A stretch of 64,000 nt of DNA, from positions 60,401 through 124,400 of the forward strand of contig NZ_JOIX01000026.1 in the NCBI RefSeq assembly GCF_000720175.1. The letters run 5' to 3'. Below the pieces are notes generated by a model, which saw only the letters and a list, made by a program, of their open reading frames with translations, was not told where the DNA came from and made no database searches. The translations under genes and the position numbers were made by a program. The DNA is from Streptomyces sp. NRRL S-337. GTDB taxonomy: Bacteria > Actinomycetota > Actinomycetes > Streptomycetales > Streptomycetaceae. Within the stretch, counting starts at the first letter, position 1. The number at the start of each line of letters is the position of its first letter. Of the stretch, positions 36,967 to 46,005 are shown piece after piece.

Positions 36967-37971
36967 TCAACCCTCCAGTCCAGGCGCTGCTCGCTCATAA
37001 GCCGCGCGCAGGCGTGCGTAAGCGTCCGGGTGGGCCGTGGTCTGGTCGAGGGTGGCGAGGGCGGCGCCGAGGACGGGTGGGGTGGTGAGGACGTGGGGGA
37101 CGGCCTTGGGGGCGCGTTCGGAGAGGAGGTGGGTGAGGCGCTCGTGGAGGAGGGGGTGGCGGGCGGCCAGGACGCTGCCGCCCAGGATGACGGGGGTGGG
37201 GTCGGCGAGGAGGTCCAGGCGGCGCAGGGCGACGGTGGCCATGGCGGCGATCTCCTCGGCCTGGCGGGCGACGAGGGTGCGGGCGATCGGGTCGCCGTCG
37301 GCCGCCACGGTGAACAGCAGCGGGGTGAGTTCGTGCCGGCGGTGCGGGGGGATGCGGCCCAGGTGGAGGGCCTCGATCAGCTCGGCCATGGTGGACAGGC
37401 CGAAGTGGGCGGGCAGGGCGCGGGCGAGTTCGGTGCGGGCGCCGCGGCCGTCCTCGGCGCGGGCCGCCGACCACAGTGCCTCGTCGGCGAGGTGCGCACC
37501 GCCGCCCCAGTCGCCGGAGATCCGCCCGACGGAGGGGAAGCGGGCGGTGGCCCCGCCGCGGCCCAGGCCCGCGCAGTTGATGCCGGCCCCGCACACCACC
37601 GCCACCCCCACCGGCTCCCCGTCGTCCGGCAGCCCGGCCCGCAGCAGCGCGAAGGTGTCGTTGCGGACGGACACCGTACGGGCCCAGCCGCGGGCGGTGA
37701 TCTCCGCGGCCAGTGCCTCCTCCTCCGCGGGGAAGTCGGCGTTGGCGAGGAAGGCGGAGAGGTGGCCGACGGGAGGGGACAGTTCCGCCTCCGCGAGGGC
37801 GGCCGTCACCAGGGGCGCGAGGGTGGCGACGGCGCGCGCGGTACCGACCACCGGTGGCTGGAAGCCACCGCCGCGGGCCGAGCCGAGCAGGTGGCCGTCG
37901 GTGGACACCAGCGCCACGTCGGTCTTGCTGTTGCCCGCGTCGATGGCGAGTGCCGTGCCGGTCAGGCCCAC
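36967..37971 (-). CDS. csnK: sugar kinase of the csn operon (BadF/BadG/BcrA/BcrD ATPase family)
   Basis: A 334-residue ASKHA kinase of the N-acetylglucosamine-kinase type. Phosphate-binding motif 1 is ALAIDAGNSKTDVALV, the adenosine region GVAVVCGAGINCAG, and GRISGDWGGGAHLADEAL carries the catalytic region. It would phosphorylate the glucosamine-type sugars released inside the cell by the operon's hydrolase. GTG start at 37971; the first 10 nt overlap the 3' end of csnH. It is the last gene of the csnR-E-F-G-H-K order described for Streptomyces; the symbol is assigned from that order and protein families. Confidence 0.88.
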   Translation of the reverse strand: MGLTGTALAIDAGNSKTDVALVSTDGHLLGSARGGGFQPPVVGTARAVATLAPLVTAALAEAELSPPVGHLSAFLANADFPAEEEALAAEITARGWARTVSVRNDTFALLRAGLPDDGEPVGVAVVCGAGINCAGLGRGGATARFPSVGRISGDWGGGAHLADEALWSAARAEDGRGARTELARALPAHFGLSTMAELIEALHLGRIPPHRRHELTPLLFTVAADGDPIARTLVARQAEEIAAMATVALRRLDLLADPTPVILGGSVLAARHPLLHERLTHLLSERAPKAVPHVLTTPPVLGAALATLDQTTAHPDAYARLRAAYERAAPGLEG

Positions 37972-39215
37972 GTGAGGTGCTCCCGGTTGTGCGCGATCAG
38001 CAGGTCGGTGAGCCGGTCGGCGCGGTCGATCTGGCCGATGAGGGGGTGGGAGAGCAGCGCGGCGAAGACTCGGTCGCGGCCGCCGTGCAGCGCGGCGTCC
38101 AGGGCCAGTTGCTCGTAGGCGGTGACGTGGGCGATCAGGCCGGCGTAGAGGGGCTCCAGGGGGCGGACGGGGAGGGGCGTGGCGCCGGTCGCGTCCACGG
38201 TGGCGGGGACCTCGATGACCGCGTCATCGGGGAGGAAGGGCAGTGTGCCGTTGTTGAGGGCGTTGACGACCTGGGTGTCGCCGGTGTCCGCCAGCAGGGA
38301 CGAGGTCAGCGCCACCGCCGCCTCGGAGTAGTAGGCGCCGCCGCGCCGGGACAGCAGTTCCGGCTTCTCGTCGAGCGTGGGGTCGGCGTAGTGGGCGAGC
38401 AGTTGCTGTTCGATGGCGGCGACCTCGGCGGCCCGGGACGGTTTGCCGCGCGACTCCTCGACGACGGCGTCGTGTTGGTAGTAGTAGCGCAGATAGTAGG
38501 AGGGGACGGTGCCGAGGCGCTCCAGGACGTGCCGGGGGAGGCGCAGATCGGCGGCGAGGGCGTCGGCGTGCTCGGTGAGGAGCTTGGGGAGGACGTCCTC
38601 GCCGGCGACGCGGACCGACCGCTCCCAGGTGAGGTGGTTGAGCCCGACGTGCTCCAGGACGACCTGGTCGGGGGCGACGCCCAGCAGCGCGGCGAACTTC
38701 CGCTGGAAGCCGATCGCCACGTTGCACAGGCCGACGGCCTTGTGGCCGGCCTGCAGCAGTGCGCGGGTGACGATGCCGACCGGGTTGGTGAAGTCGACGA
38801 TCCAGGCGTCCGGGTTGGTGCGGCGGACCCGTTCGGCGATGTCGAGGACGACGGGCACGGTCCGCAGCGCCTTGGCGAGGCCGCCGGCGCCGGTGGTCTC
38901 CTGGCCGACACAGCCGCACTCCAGCGGCCAGGTCTCGTCCTGGTTGCGGGCGGCCTGCCCGCCGATGCGCAGCTGGAGCAGGACGGCGTCGGCACCGTCG
39001 ATACCGGCCTCCAGGTCGTCGGTCCAGGTGATCCGGCCCGGGTGGCCCTGTCTGGCGAAGATCCGCCGGGCCAGGCCGCCCACCCTTTCCAGCCGGTCCT
39101 GTGCCGGGTCGACGAGGACGAGTTCGGTCAGCGGCAGCACGTCCCGCAGCCGGGCGAAGCCGTCGATGAGTTCGGGGGTGTAGGTCGAGCCGCCGCCGAC
39201 CACTGCGAGCTTCAT
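37962..39215 (-). CDS. csnH: family 4 glycoside hydrolase (6-phospho-beta-glucosidase-like)
   Basis: A 417-residue GH4 enzyme. The NAD motif is VVGGGSTYTPELIDGF (residues about 5-20). Metal and substrate residues are Cys164-Asn165 in GLCNVAIGF and Asn193-His194 in VGLNHLTW. GH4 enzymes use NAD and Mn in an oxidation-elimination mechanism. In this operon the substrate is probably an imported chitooligosaccharide or its phosphate. ATG at 39215 lies 8 nt after the csnG stop. It overlaps csnK by 10 nt. The annotation 6-phospho-beta-glucosidase is by family; substrate specificity is not visible. Confidence 0.9.
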   Translation of the reverse strand: MKLAVVGGGSTYTPELIDGFARLRDVLPLTELVLVDPAQDRLERVGGLARRIFARQGHPGRITWTDDLEAGIDGADAVLLQLRIGGQAARNQDETWPLECGCVGQETTGAGGLAKALRTVPVVLDIAERVRRTNPDAWIVDFTNPVGIVTRALLQAGHKAVGLCNVAIGFQRKFAALLGVAPDQVVLEHVGLNHLTWERSVRVAGEDVLPKLLTEHADALAADLRLPRHVLERLGTVPSYYLRYYYQHDAVVEESRGKPSRAAEVAAIEQQLLAHYADPTLDEKPELLSRRGGAYYSEAAVALTSSLLADTGDTQVVNALNNGTLPFLPDDAVIEVPATVDATGATPLPVRPLEPLYAGLIAHVTAYEQLALDAALHGGRDRVFAALLSHPLIGQIDRADRLTDLLIAHNREHLTWA

Positions 39216-39223
39216 ATCCGTTC

Positions 39224-40126
39224 TCAGCCCTTTACTCCGGTGAGGGTGACGCCTTCGACGAAGGCCTTCTGCGCGAAGAAGAAAACGAGGATCACGGGTG
39301 CCATGACCAGCAGCGTCGCGGCCATGGTGAGGTTCCAGTTGACGCTGTGGGCGCTCTTGAAGGACTCCAGTCCGTAGGAGAGCGTCCAGGCGGCGGGGTT
39401 CTGCGCGGCGTAGATCTGCGGGCCGAAGTAGTCGTTCCAGCAGAAGAAGAACTGGAAGAGGGCGATGGCGGCGATGCCCGGTCTGGCCATCGGTACGACG
39501 ATCTTCAGCAGGGTGCGCAGTTCCCCGCAGCCGTCGACCTTCGCCGATTCCAGGTACTCCTGCGGGATGGTCAGCAGGAACTGCCGCAGCAGGAAGATGG
39601 AGTACGCGTCGCCGAACGCCATCGGGATGATCAGCGGCCACAGCGAGCCGGCCAGGTGGAACTGCTGGGCCCACACCAGGTACATCGGGATCACGACGAC
39701 CTGTGGCGGCAGCATCATGGTGGCGAGGACGAGGACGAGTGCGGTGCGTCGGCCGCGGAAGCGGAACTTGGCGAGTGCATAGGCGACGGGGACGGCCGAG
39801 CAGACCGTGAAGAGGGTGCCCAGGCCCGCGTACATCAGGGAGTTCTTCCACCAGTCCAGGAATCCGGGGGTCCGGAAGACCGTCAGGTAGTTGGACCAGT
39901 GCCAGCTGTCCGGCCACAGCTCGCCGCTCATGGCCTGGCCGTCGCTCATCACGGACGTCAGGAAGACGAAGACGAAGGGGAGCACGAAGAAGAGGGCGGC
40001 GGCGACGGCGACGGTGTGCACCGCGATCCAGTGCAGCAGCCGGGTGCGGCGGGCACGGGCGGTGCCGTCGCCGGTGTGGCCGGTGCGGACGGGGGTGGGG
40101 CGGGCGCGAAGGGTGGTGGTGGTCAT
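39224..40126 (-). CDS. csnG: carbohydrate ABC transporter permease, MalG type
   Basis: A 300-residue permease with six predicted helices (for example VAAALFFVLPFVFVFLTSV near the N-terminus, ATLLVMAPVILVFFFAQKAF near the C-terminus). The EAA loop that docks the ATPase is present as EYLESAKVDGCGELRTLLKIVVPMARPG. It pairs with CsnF. No ATP-binding subunit is encoded here, as is usual for Streptomyces sugar importers that share the MsiK ATPase. ATG at 40126, 3 nt after the csnF stop. Confidence 0.92.
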   Translation of the reverse strand: MTTTTLRARPTPVRTGHTGDGTARARRTRLLHWIAVHTVAVAAALFFVLPFVFVFLTSVMSDGQAMSGELWPDSWHWSNYLTVFRTPGFLDWWKNSLMYAGLGTLFTVCSAVPVAYALAKFRFRGRRTALVLVLATMMLPPQVVVIPMYLVWAQQFHLAGSLWPLIIPMAFGDAYSIFLLRQFLLTIPQEYLESAKVDGCGELRTLLKIVVPMARPGIAAIALFQFFFCWNDYFGPQIYAAQNPAAWTLSYGLESFKSAHSVNWNLTMAATLLVMAPVILVFFFAQKAFVEGVTLTGVKG

Positions 40127-40129
40127 CGG

Positions 40130-41095
40130 TCAGTCCTCCGCCGGGAGCAGGCCGGCGCGCTTGCGCATCAGCAGGGTGGTGACGGCCATGGCGATGACGA
40201 ACAGCACGAGGGAGAGCACGCACGCCGCGCCGGTGTTGAAGTTCTGGAAGCCGAGGGAGTAGACGAGCTGCGGGACGGTGAGGGTGGCGTGGTCGGGGTA
40301 GCCGGGCTGGATGACGGTGCCGGGCCCGATGGAGACACCGGAGGCGAGCTTTCCGGCCACCAGCGCCTGGGTGTAGTACTGCATGGTCTGGACGACGCCG
40401 GTGATCACCGCGAACAGCACGATCGGGGTGATCGACGGCCAGGTGACGTACCGGAACTTCCCCCAGGCGCCCGCGCCGTCCAGTTCGGCGGCCTCGTACT
40501 GCTCCTTCGGCACGTCCAGCAGCGCCGCCATGAAGATCACCATCAGGTCGCCGATGCCCCACAGCGACAGCATCACCAGCGAGGGTTTGGCCCAGTCGGG
40601 ATCGTTGAACCAGGACGGTGCGGAGATGCCGAGCGTGCCGAGGATCTCGTTGACGGGTCCGGTGCCGGGATTGAGGAGGAAGACGAAAGCGACGGTGGCG
40701 GCCACCGGCGGCGCCAGATAGGGCAGGTAGAAGGCGGTGCGGAAGAATCCGACGCCGGTTTTGATTTTGGTGACGAGCAGGCCGATGCCCAGGCCGAACA
40801 CCACCCGCAGGGTGACCATCACGACGACCAGCCACAGCGTGTTCCACAGGGCTGGGCCGAGCAGCGGCATCTGTGTGAGGACGTAGGTCCAGTTCCGCAG
40901 GCCCACGAATTCTGGCGGTTCGATCTGGTTGTAGTGCATGACGGAGAAATAGCCGGTGGCGAGCAGCGGATAGCCGAAGAACACCGAGAATCCGACCAGC
41001 CACGGGGAGAGGAAGCCGAGAATGCGCAGCCGTTCGCGGGCGCGTTTGCGCCGGAGGGTGGGCGCCGGTGCGGGGGCGGTGGTGGTGGGTGCCAT
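40130..41095 (-). CDS. csnF: carbohydrate ABC transporter permease, MalF type
   Basis: A 321-residue permease. Six helices are visible (ILGFLSPWLVGFSVFFGYPLL, TLWLVVVMVTLRVVFGLGIGLL, PPVAATVAFVFLL and others), with the EAA motif EQYEAAELDGAGAWGKFRYVTWPSITPI. A 20-residue Pro/Thr/Arg-rich N-terminus precedes helix 1. ATG at 41095 is chosen because the helical protein begins there; the open frame extends to 41638 only as a shadow. It forms the translocation pore with CsnG. Confidence 0.92.
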   Translation of the reverse strand: MAPTTTAPAPAPTLRRKRARERLRILGFLSPWLVGFSVFFGYPLLATGYFSVMHYNQIEPPEFVGLRNWTYVLTQMPLLGPALWNTLWLVVVMVTLRVVFGLGIGLLVTKIKTGVGFFRTAFYLPYLAPPVAATVAFVFLLNPGTGPVNEILGTLGISAPSWFNDPDWAKPSLVMLSLWGIGDLMVIFMAALLDVPKEQYEAAELDGAGAWGKFRYVTWPSITPIVLFAVITGVVQTMQYYTQALVAGKLASGVSIGPGTVIQPGYPDHATLTVPQLVYSLGFQNFNTGAACVLSLVLFVIAMAVTTLLMRKRAGLLPAED

Positions 41096-41163
41096 GGCGG
41101 TTCTCCGTCGGTTCACCGGCCGTCGTTCCCGGCCGTCATTGCGCGGACCGGAGGTGCCGGCCG

Positions 41164-42504
41164 TCAGTTCTCGGACTGGAGCGTGTCGGCGTCGATCTGG
41201 GCGTCGAGTGCGCGCAGGCCTTTGCCGAGATCGGGGACCCTTCCGGCCTCGACGTCGTAACTGAAGTCCTGCAGGGCGGTGACGTACTGCCCGCCGTTGG
41301 TGGACGGCGGAAGGGCGACGCTGCGCGGGTTCCGCGCGATGCGGAGGAAGGTGCGGAACGTCGGGTCGGCGTCCAGTTCCGGGGATTTCAGGGCCGCTTT
41401 CGTGGACGGCACGTTGTGGATGGCGTTGGCGAACCGGACCACCTGACCGGTGTCGGTGGTCAGGAATTTCACCAGTTCCCAGGCGGCGTTCTGGTGGGTG
41501 CTGCTGTGGGCGATGCCGATCACGGTGCCGGTCAGATATCCCTTGCCGTAGGTGTGGGCCTGATCGTCGGGCACCGGCATCGGCGCGGTGTCCCAGCCGA
41601 ACGGGACCTTTGCCTGCCGCAGCATCAGTCCGCGCCATTCACCGTCCATGTGCATGGCCACCTTCTGCGTGTGGAAGGCGTTCTGCGAGGACATCTCGTC
41701 GCCGAAAGTGGTGCGGAATTTCTCCAGCGGCCCGTAGCCGCCCTGGGCCTCGATCAGTTCCCGCTGGAAGGTGAGGAACTGCCGGGTGGCGGGGTCCTTC
41801 GCCAGCCGGGACTTCCCGTGGGCGTCGAAATAGCGGGGTTCCCACTGGGCGAACAGCCGGTCCGGACTGTTCTGGTAGAGGCGGAAGTTGGGCATGAATC
41901 CCACCCGCCGGTAGGAGCCGTCCTTGGTGCGCCGGGTGAGTGCGACGGCGTCCCGTCTCAGTTCGGACAAGGTCCGCGGGGGCCGGGTGATGCCTGCTTC
42001 CTTGAAGGCGTCCTTGTTGTAGTAGAGCCCGAAGGAATCGGCGAGCAGCGGCAGCGCGCACTGCTCGCCCCGGTAACTCGTGTAATCCAGCAGGGTTTTC
42101 GGGAAGACCTTCTCCTTCACCACTCCCGTTTTCTTGAGGAACGGGTCGAGGTCCGCCCACATCCCCGACGAGCAGTACTGCCCGACGTTGTTGGTGGTGA
42201 AGGACGAGACCACGTCCGGTCCGTCGTCCCCGCCGGCCCGCAGGGCCTGGTTCATCGTTTCGTCGGTGACGTTCGGGACGACCTTCACCGTGATGTTGCG
42301 GTGCCGTTTCTCGAACCGGGCGACCGAATCGTCGATGGCCTTCATTTCGCCCGGCGTCGACCAGCCGTGCCAGAAGGTGAGGGTGACCGGCTCGGTCGGG
42401 TCGTCGCGGTCACTGCCGACGCTCGGGTGCGCGCAGCCGGCGAGGAGCAGCCCGGCACCGGCCAGCACCGCGGAAAGCCGGTGGCGCAGACGGGAAAGCG
42501 GCAT
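41164..42504 (-). CDS. csnE: extracellular sugar-binding lipoprotein of the csn operon
   Basis: A 446-residue type 1 solute-binding lipoprotein. The signal peptide has a lipobox LLAGC with Cys24. The mature protein has the family motifs LTFWHGWSTPGEMKAIDDSVARFEKRH, PLLADSFGLYYNKDAFKEAGI and GYLTGTVIGIAHSSTHQNAAWELVKFL. It would capture chitosan-derived glucosamine oligosaccharides and deliver them to CsnF/CsnG. ATG at 42504 with AAGGAAG 8 nt upstream; 52 bp separate it from csnR, so it is probably co-transcribed. Confidence 0.92.
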   Translation of the reverse strand: MPLSRLRHRLSAVLAGAGLLLAGCAHPSVGSDRDDPTEPVTLTFWHGWSTPGEMKAIDDSVARFEKRHRNITVKVVPNVTDETMNQALRAGGDDGPDVVSSFTTNNVGQYCSSGMWADLDPFLKKTGVVKEKVFPKTLLDYTSYRGEQCALPLLADSFGLYYNKDAFKEAGITRPPRTLSELRRDAVALTRRTKDGSYRRVGFMPNFRLYQNSPDRLFAQWEPRYFDAHGKSRLAKDPATRQFLTFQRELIEAQGGYGPLEKFRTTFGDEMSSQNAFHTQKVAMHMDGEWRGLMLRQAKVPFGWDTAPMPVPDDQAHTYGKGYLTGTVIGIAHSSTHQNAAWELVKFLTTDTGQVVRFANAIHNVPSTKAALKSPELDADPTFRTFLRIARNPRSVALPPSTNGGQYVTALQDFSYDVEAGRVPDLGKGLRALDAQIDADTLQSEN

Positions 42505-42556
42505 GGCGGACTTCCTTTACGGCGAGAAGGACTTCCTGCGGAATGGTCCGGCCGGT

Positions 42557-43771
42557 TCAGCCCGTCGTGTCGAACACCGCATCGCGGGCCTCCGCGAGTG
42601 CCGTGCGCAGCGCGCCGATGAGAATCGGATTGCCGTCGATGTCGCTGAGCCGCAATTCCGGGCGGGGCAGCGCGAGTCCGTCGAATTCGCCCTCGACCAG
42701 GGCACGCAGCGCCTCCCCGCCGGCCTGCGGGACCTCCCCGGAGAGCACCACCAGCCGCGGGTCGACCACCGCCACCACGGCCGCCAGACCGGTGGCCAGC
42801 CGCCGCGCCACCTCCTGCCGTACGTCGTCCCGGGCCAGCGCCTCGGCGACGGTGCGGACTTCGGGCGCCCCGTAGGCATGGGCCAGCTCGATGACGCTCG
42901 GGGAGCCGACCAGCCGCTGGAAGCCGCCGCCGGCGTCCGGTCGTGCGGCGCTGCGGTCGCCGCCCCGGGACAGCGGCGCGCCCGGCAGCGGCATGTAGCC
43001 GATCTCGCCCGCGCCTCCGGTGGCCCCCCGCAGCAGCCGGCCGCCGAGCACGATGGCGGCGCCCACGCCCTCGTCGGCCCACACCAGCACGAAGTCGTCG
43101 AAGTCCTGTGCCACGCCGTCGTGTTGCTCGGCGACCGCGGCCAGGTTCACATCGTTCTCGATGGTGATCGGCGTGCCCAGCACCTCGGCGAGCTCTTCCT
43201 TCAGCGCGCGCGAGTGCCAGTCCGGCAGGTGCGGGGCGTAGCGCAGCCGGCCGGTCTGCGGGTCCAGGGCGCCGGGCGTGCCGATCACCGTCCCGTGCAG
43301 TTGCTCGCGGCCCAGTCCGGCCTTGGCCAGCGCCCCGTCGACGGCCTTGGCGACGAGCAGTGCGGTGCGGTGGGGTGCGTCCGCGTCGACGGCGTCGGTG
43401 CCGACCCGCTCCTCGCCGAGCACCTGCCCGGTGATGTCGGCGACCGCGGCGGTGATCCCCAGTTGGTCCACGGCCAGCGCGGCCACCTGCGCGGCCGCCG
43501 GATCGACCTCGTACAGCTGGGCGCTGGGTCCCGGCCTGCCGGTCACATTGCCGGTCGTGCGCACCAGTCCGGCCGTCTCCAGCCGGGCCAGCAACTGCGA
43601 GGCGGTGGGCTTCGACAGCCCGGTCAGCTCGCCGATCTGCGTACGGGTCAGCGGCCCCTGCGACACCAGCAGGTCGAGCGCCGCCCGGTCGTTCATGGCG
43701 CGCAACACCCGTGGCGTTCCGGGCGTTCCCTGCGTCTGCTGCCCACCGGCCAAGACCGTCACCCCGTTCAC
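42557..43771 (-). CDS. csnR: ROK-family repressor, CsnR type
   Basis: A 404-residue ROK regulator. The winged helix (DRAALDLLVSQGPLTRTQIGELTGLSKPTASQLLARLETAGLV) lies at residues about 25-75. The ROK sugar-binding domain follows, with PITIENDVNLAAVAE, ADEGVGAAIVLGGRLLRGATGGAGEIGY and ELAHAYGAPEV. The usual zinc-binding cysteines of ROK kinases are not evident after GGAGEIGYM, fitting a non-catalytic repressor. Start: GTG at 43771 (VNGVTVLAGG) has a poor ribosome site, so the start is uncertain by a few codons. It heads the csn operon. A CsnR-box-like palindrome lies 29-41 nt upstream. Confidence 0.88.
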   Translation of the reverse strand: MNGVTVLAGGQQTQGTPGTPRVLRAMNDRAALDLLVSQGPLTRTQIGELTGLSKPTASQLLARLETAGLVRTTGNVTGRPGPSAQLYEVDPAAAQVAALAVDQLGITAAVADITGQVLGEERVGTDAVDADAPHRTALLVAKAVDGALAKAGLGREQLHGTVIGTPGALDPQTGRLRYAPHLPDWHSRALKEELAEVLGTPITIENDVNLAAVAEQHDGVAQDFDDFVLVWADEGVGAAIVLGGRLLRGATGGAGEIGYMPLPGAPLSRGGDRSAARPDAGGGFQRLVGSPSVIELAHAYGAPEVRTVAEALARDDVRQEVARRLATGLAAVVAVVDPRLVVLSGEVPQAGGEALRALVEGEFDGLALPRPELRLSDIDGNPILIGALRTALAEARDAVFDTTG

Positions 43772-43799
43772 CGGTGGCCGACCCGGCCACCCATCTGTT

Positions 43800-43812
43800 A
43801 GGAAACCTTCCA
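43800..43812. promoter_or_regulatory. CsnR-box-like operator
   Basis: AGGAAACCTTCCA matches the described CsnR box AGGAAASTTTCCT at 11 of 13 positions and extends as TTAGGAAaccTTCCAA. It lies 29 nt upstream of the csnR start in an A/T-richer patch, where the operon promoter is expected. Confidence 0.65.
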
Positions 43813-43958
43813 ATCGATGAACAGGAAGGTAGGCGGCGCGCCGGGCGGCGTCAATGGGTGCGGCGGGGCGAGTTGGCCGAACGCAGCCGGCGCAGAGGTC
43901 GTCACACGGAGGGCGCGCGGGCAGCGGACGGCGTACGCGGAAGGGAGCCGGCGTACAC

Positions 43959-44004
43959 GGAAGGGAGGGGCGCACCGCGCTACGGCGGCACGCCCCTCCC
44001 TTCC
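43959..44004 (-). terminator. terminator after mscS-type gene
   Basis: GGAAGGGAGGGGCG (43959-43972) and CGCCCCTCCCTTCC (43991-44004) form a 14-bp perfect stem with an 18-nt loop, 18 nt after the stop of the minus-strand channel gene. It also insulates csnR from that transcript. Confidence 0.85.
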
Positions 44005-44022
44005 TGTGCTGCGAGTGGCGGC

Positions 44023-45114
44023 CTAGTTCACCGACTTCGGCGCCGCCGCCAGCGGCTCCACGGCCTGGGCCTGGGGCGACGTGGGGTTGCTGAGCGCCGA
44101 GGGGGCGGCGATGGTGGCGGTGGCGTCGGCGGCGGGGGGCTCTTCCTCCTCGTCGGGGGCCGGGCGCGGGGCGAGGTGGACGCCGGCGGCGTCCAGGGCC
44201 CGCTTGATGCGCCAGCGCAGTTCGCGCTCCACGCCCGCGGCCTTGCCCGGCATGGTCTTGGCGGCGACCGAGAGGGTGACCGTGTCGAGGTGCACCTCGC
44301 TGAGGCCGAGCACCTCCACCGGCTCCCACAGCTGCTCGTTCCACGGCTCGGACTTCGACATCTCCGCACCGGCCGCGGTGATCGTGTCGCGGGCCCGCTG
44401 GAGGTCCTGGTCGGCGGCGAGGACGACGTCCACGGCGGCCGTGGACCAGCCCTGGCTGAGGTTGCCGATCCGCTTCACCTCGCCGTTGCGGATGTACCAG
44501 ATCGCGCCGTTCGGGCCGCGCAGCTTGGTGACCCGCAGGCCGACCTCGATGACCGTACCGGTGGCCACCCCCGCGTCGATCTCGTCGCCGACGCCGTACT
44601 GGTCCTCCAGGATCATGAAGACGCCGGAGAGGAAGTCCGTGACGAGGTTGCGGGCGCCGAAACCGATCGCGACGCCCGCCACGCCCGCGCTCGCGAGCAG
44701 CGGCGCCAGGTTGATCTTCAGGACCGACAGGACCGTCAGCGCGGCCGTGCCCATGATCACGAAGGAGGCGACGCTGCGCAGGACCGAGCCGATCGCCTCG
44801 GACCGCTGCCGGCGGCGCTCGGCGTTGACCAGCAGCCCGCCCAGCGCGGTGCCCACGGCGGCGGCCGCGGTGCGGTTCATCCGCTCGATGAGCTTGGTGA
44901 TCGTGCGGCGTATCACATGCCGCAGCACGACCGCGATCACGAGGATGAGCAGGATCTGCAGGCCGGACGTGAGCCACGTCCCCCAGTTCTCCTGCACCCA
45001 GCCGGCGGCGTTGGTGGCCTTCTCCGTGGCGTCGTCGAGCGAGGACGAGCCGGTGGAGCCGGCGGGGGCGGCGCGCAGGTGCGCGGCGGCAACCGTCGAA
45101 GCGGACCAGAACAC
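44023..45114 (-). CDS. mscS: small-conductance mechanosensitive channel (MscS family)
   Basis: A 363-residue membrane protein. Helices are WLTSGLQILLILVIAVVL, VASFVIMGTAALTVLSVL and the pore-lining TM3 equivalent APLLASAGVAGVAIGFGARNLVTDFLSG, the most conserved MscS motif. Then come EDQYGVGDEIDAGVATGTVIEVGLRVTKLRGPNGAIWYIRNGEV and a C-terminal cytoplasmic vestibule domain. An acidic/Pro-rich tail (EEEEPPAADATATI) ends it. It releases osmolytes on hypo-osmotic shock. Start: GTG at 45114 (VFWSASTVAA) with GGAAGG upstream; the frame extends to 45231 without support. It is divergent from the HNH gene. Confidence 0.92.
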   Translation of the reverse strand: MFWSASTVAAAHLRAAPAGSTGSSSLDDATEKATNAAGWVQENWGTWLTSGLQILLILVIAVVLRHVIRRTITKLIERMNRTAAAAVGTALGGLLVNAERRRQRSEAIGSVLRSVASFVIMGTAALTVLSVLKINLAPLLASAGVAGVAIGFGARNLVTDFLSGVFMILEDQYGVGDEIDAGVATGTVIEVGLRVTKLRGPNGAIWYIRNGEVKRIGNLSQGWSTAAVDVVLAADQDLQRARDTITAAGAEMSKSEPWNEQLWEPVEVLGLSEVHLDTVTLSVAAKTMPGKAAGVERELRWRIKRALDAAGVHLAPRPAPDEEEEPPAADATATIAAPSALSNPTSPQAQAVEPLAAAPKSVN

Positions 45115-45402
45115 AGTCGAACCTTCCGTGTGGGACAGCAGACCCGGGCCGGTGTGGGGGCCGGCGACCGGGCTGACCAACCACACTAACGGGGCAACCT
45201 GGGTGGCCCGCGCCCGTGTTCGACCGGTCACGTCCGCGGAAGGCCGTAATGAGCCGTATCCGACGGGACCGGTGGGGGTGTGGTGGAAAACACCTCAGGG
45301 CCGTTACCCGGTCATGGTGGCGCTCCGACCAGGCACCGGGGGACACTGTGGAGAGATCGTCCCGGCGCGAGCCACGCGCCGCCGGCGTACAAGGAGGCAC
45401 CC

Positions 45403-45939
45403 GTGCCGCATGTCCTGGTCCTCAATGCGTCGTACGAGCCGCTCGGCGTCGTACCGCTCCGCCGCGCGCTCATCCTCGTCCTCAATGAGAAGGCTGTCAG
45501 CCTCGAGGAGTCCGGCGCCCTGATGCACAGCGCGACCCGTGTTGTTCCGGCTCCCAGTGTGGTCCGCCTGAAGCGGTTCGTGCGGGTGCCCTTTCGTGGC
45601 CCCGTGCCACTGACCCGCCGGGCGCTCTTCGCGCGTGACGGCGGTCGTTGTATGTACTGCGGTGGCGTCGCAACCAGCGTCGACCACGTCATCCCGCGCA
45701 GCCGCGGAGGTCAGCACACCTGGGAGAACGTCGTCGCCGCCTGCCGGCGCTGCAACCACGTCAAGGCGGACCGCCACGTCGCCGAGATCGGCTGGCGGCT
45801 GCGCCATCAGCCCGCCCCGCCGTCAGGACTGGCGTGGCGGATCATCGGCACGGGGCATCGTGATCCGCGCTGGCTGCCGTATTTGCAGCCGTACGGCGCG
45901 GACGACGCCTTGGCCCGGATCGATGCCGTGTCGGCATAG
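45403..45939 (+). CDS. HNH endonuclease family protein
   Basis: A 178-residue protein. The HNH module is residues about 80-125: CMYCGG (Cys83, Cys86), VDHVIPRSRGGQHTWENVV (Asp94-His95, Asn109) and ACRRCNHVKADR (Cys114, Cys117), i.e. a structural Cys4 zinc site plus a metal-dependent nuclease centre. The N-terminal half (VLVLNASYEPLGVVPLRRALILVLNEKAVSLE) is typical of a stand-alone actinobacterial group whose biological role is unclear. GTG at 45403 with a perfect AAGGAGG. A strong terminator follows at 45952. No restriction, phage or toxin partner is adjacent. Confidence 0.92.
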   Translation: MPHVLVLNASYEPLGVVPLRRALILVLNEKAVSLEESGALMHSATRVVPAPSVVRLKRFVRVPFRGPVPLTRRALFARDGGRCMYCGGVATSVDHVIPRSRGGQHTWENVVAACRRCNHVKADRHVAEIGWRLRHQPAPPSGLAWRIIGTGHRDPRWLPYLQPYGADDALARIDAVSA

Positions 45940-45951
45940 ACCGGGCCTTCG

Positions 45952-45992
45952 TCGTGTCCGGGCGGAACTCGGTTCCCGCCGCCCGGACACGA
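45952..45992 (+). terminator. terminator after HNH gene
   Basis: TCGTGTCCGGGCGG (45952-45965) pairs perfectly with CCGCCCGGACACGA (45979-45992) around a 13-nt loop, 12 nt after the HNH stop codon. Confidence 0.9.
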
Positions 45993-46005
45993 CAAGCAGC
46001 CGGCT

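Noticed and set aside
42526..42538. GAAGGACTTCCTG upstream of csnE as a second CsnR box
   Set aside because: The palindrome AGGA-N2-TCCT has the wrong spacing compared with AGGA-N5-TCCT and overlaps the region just before the csnE ribosome site.
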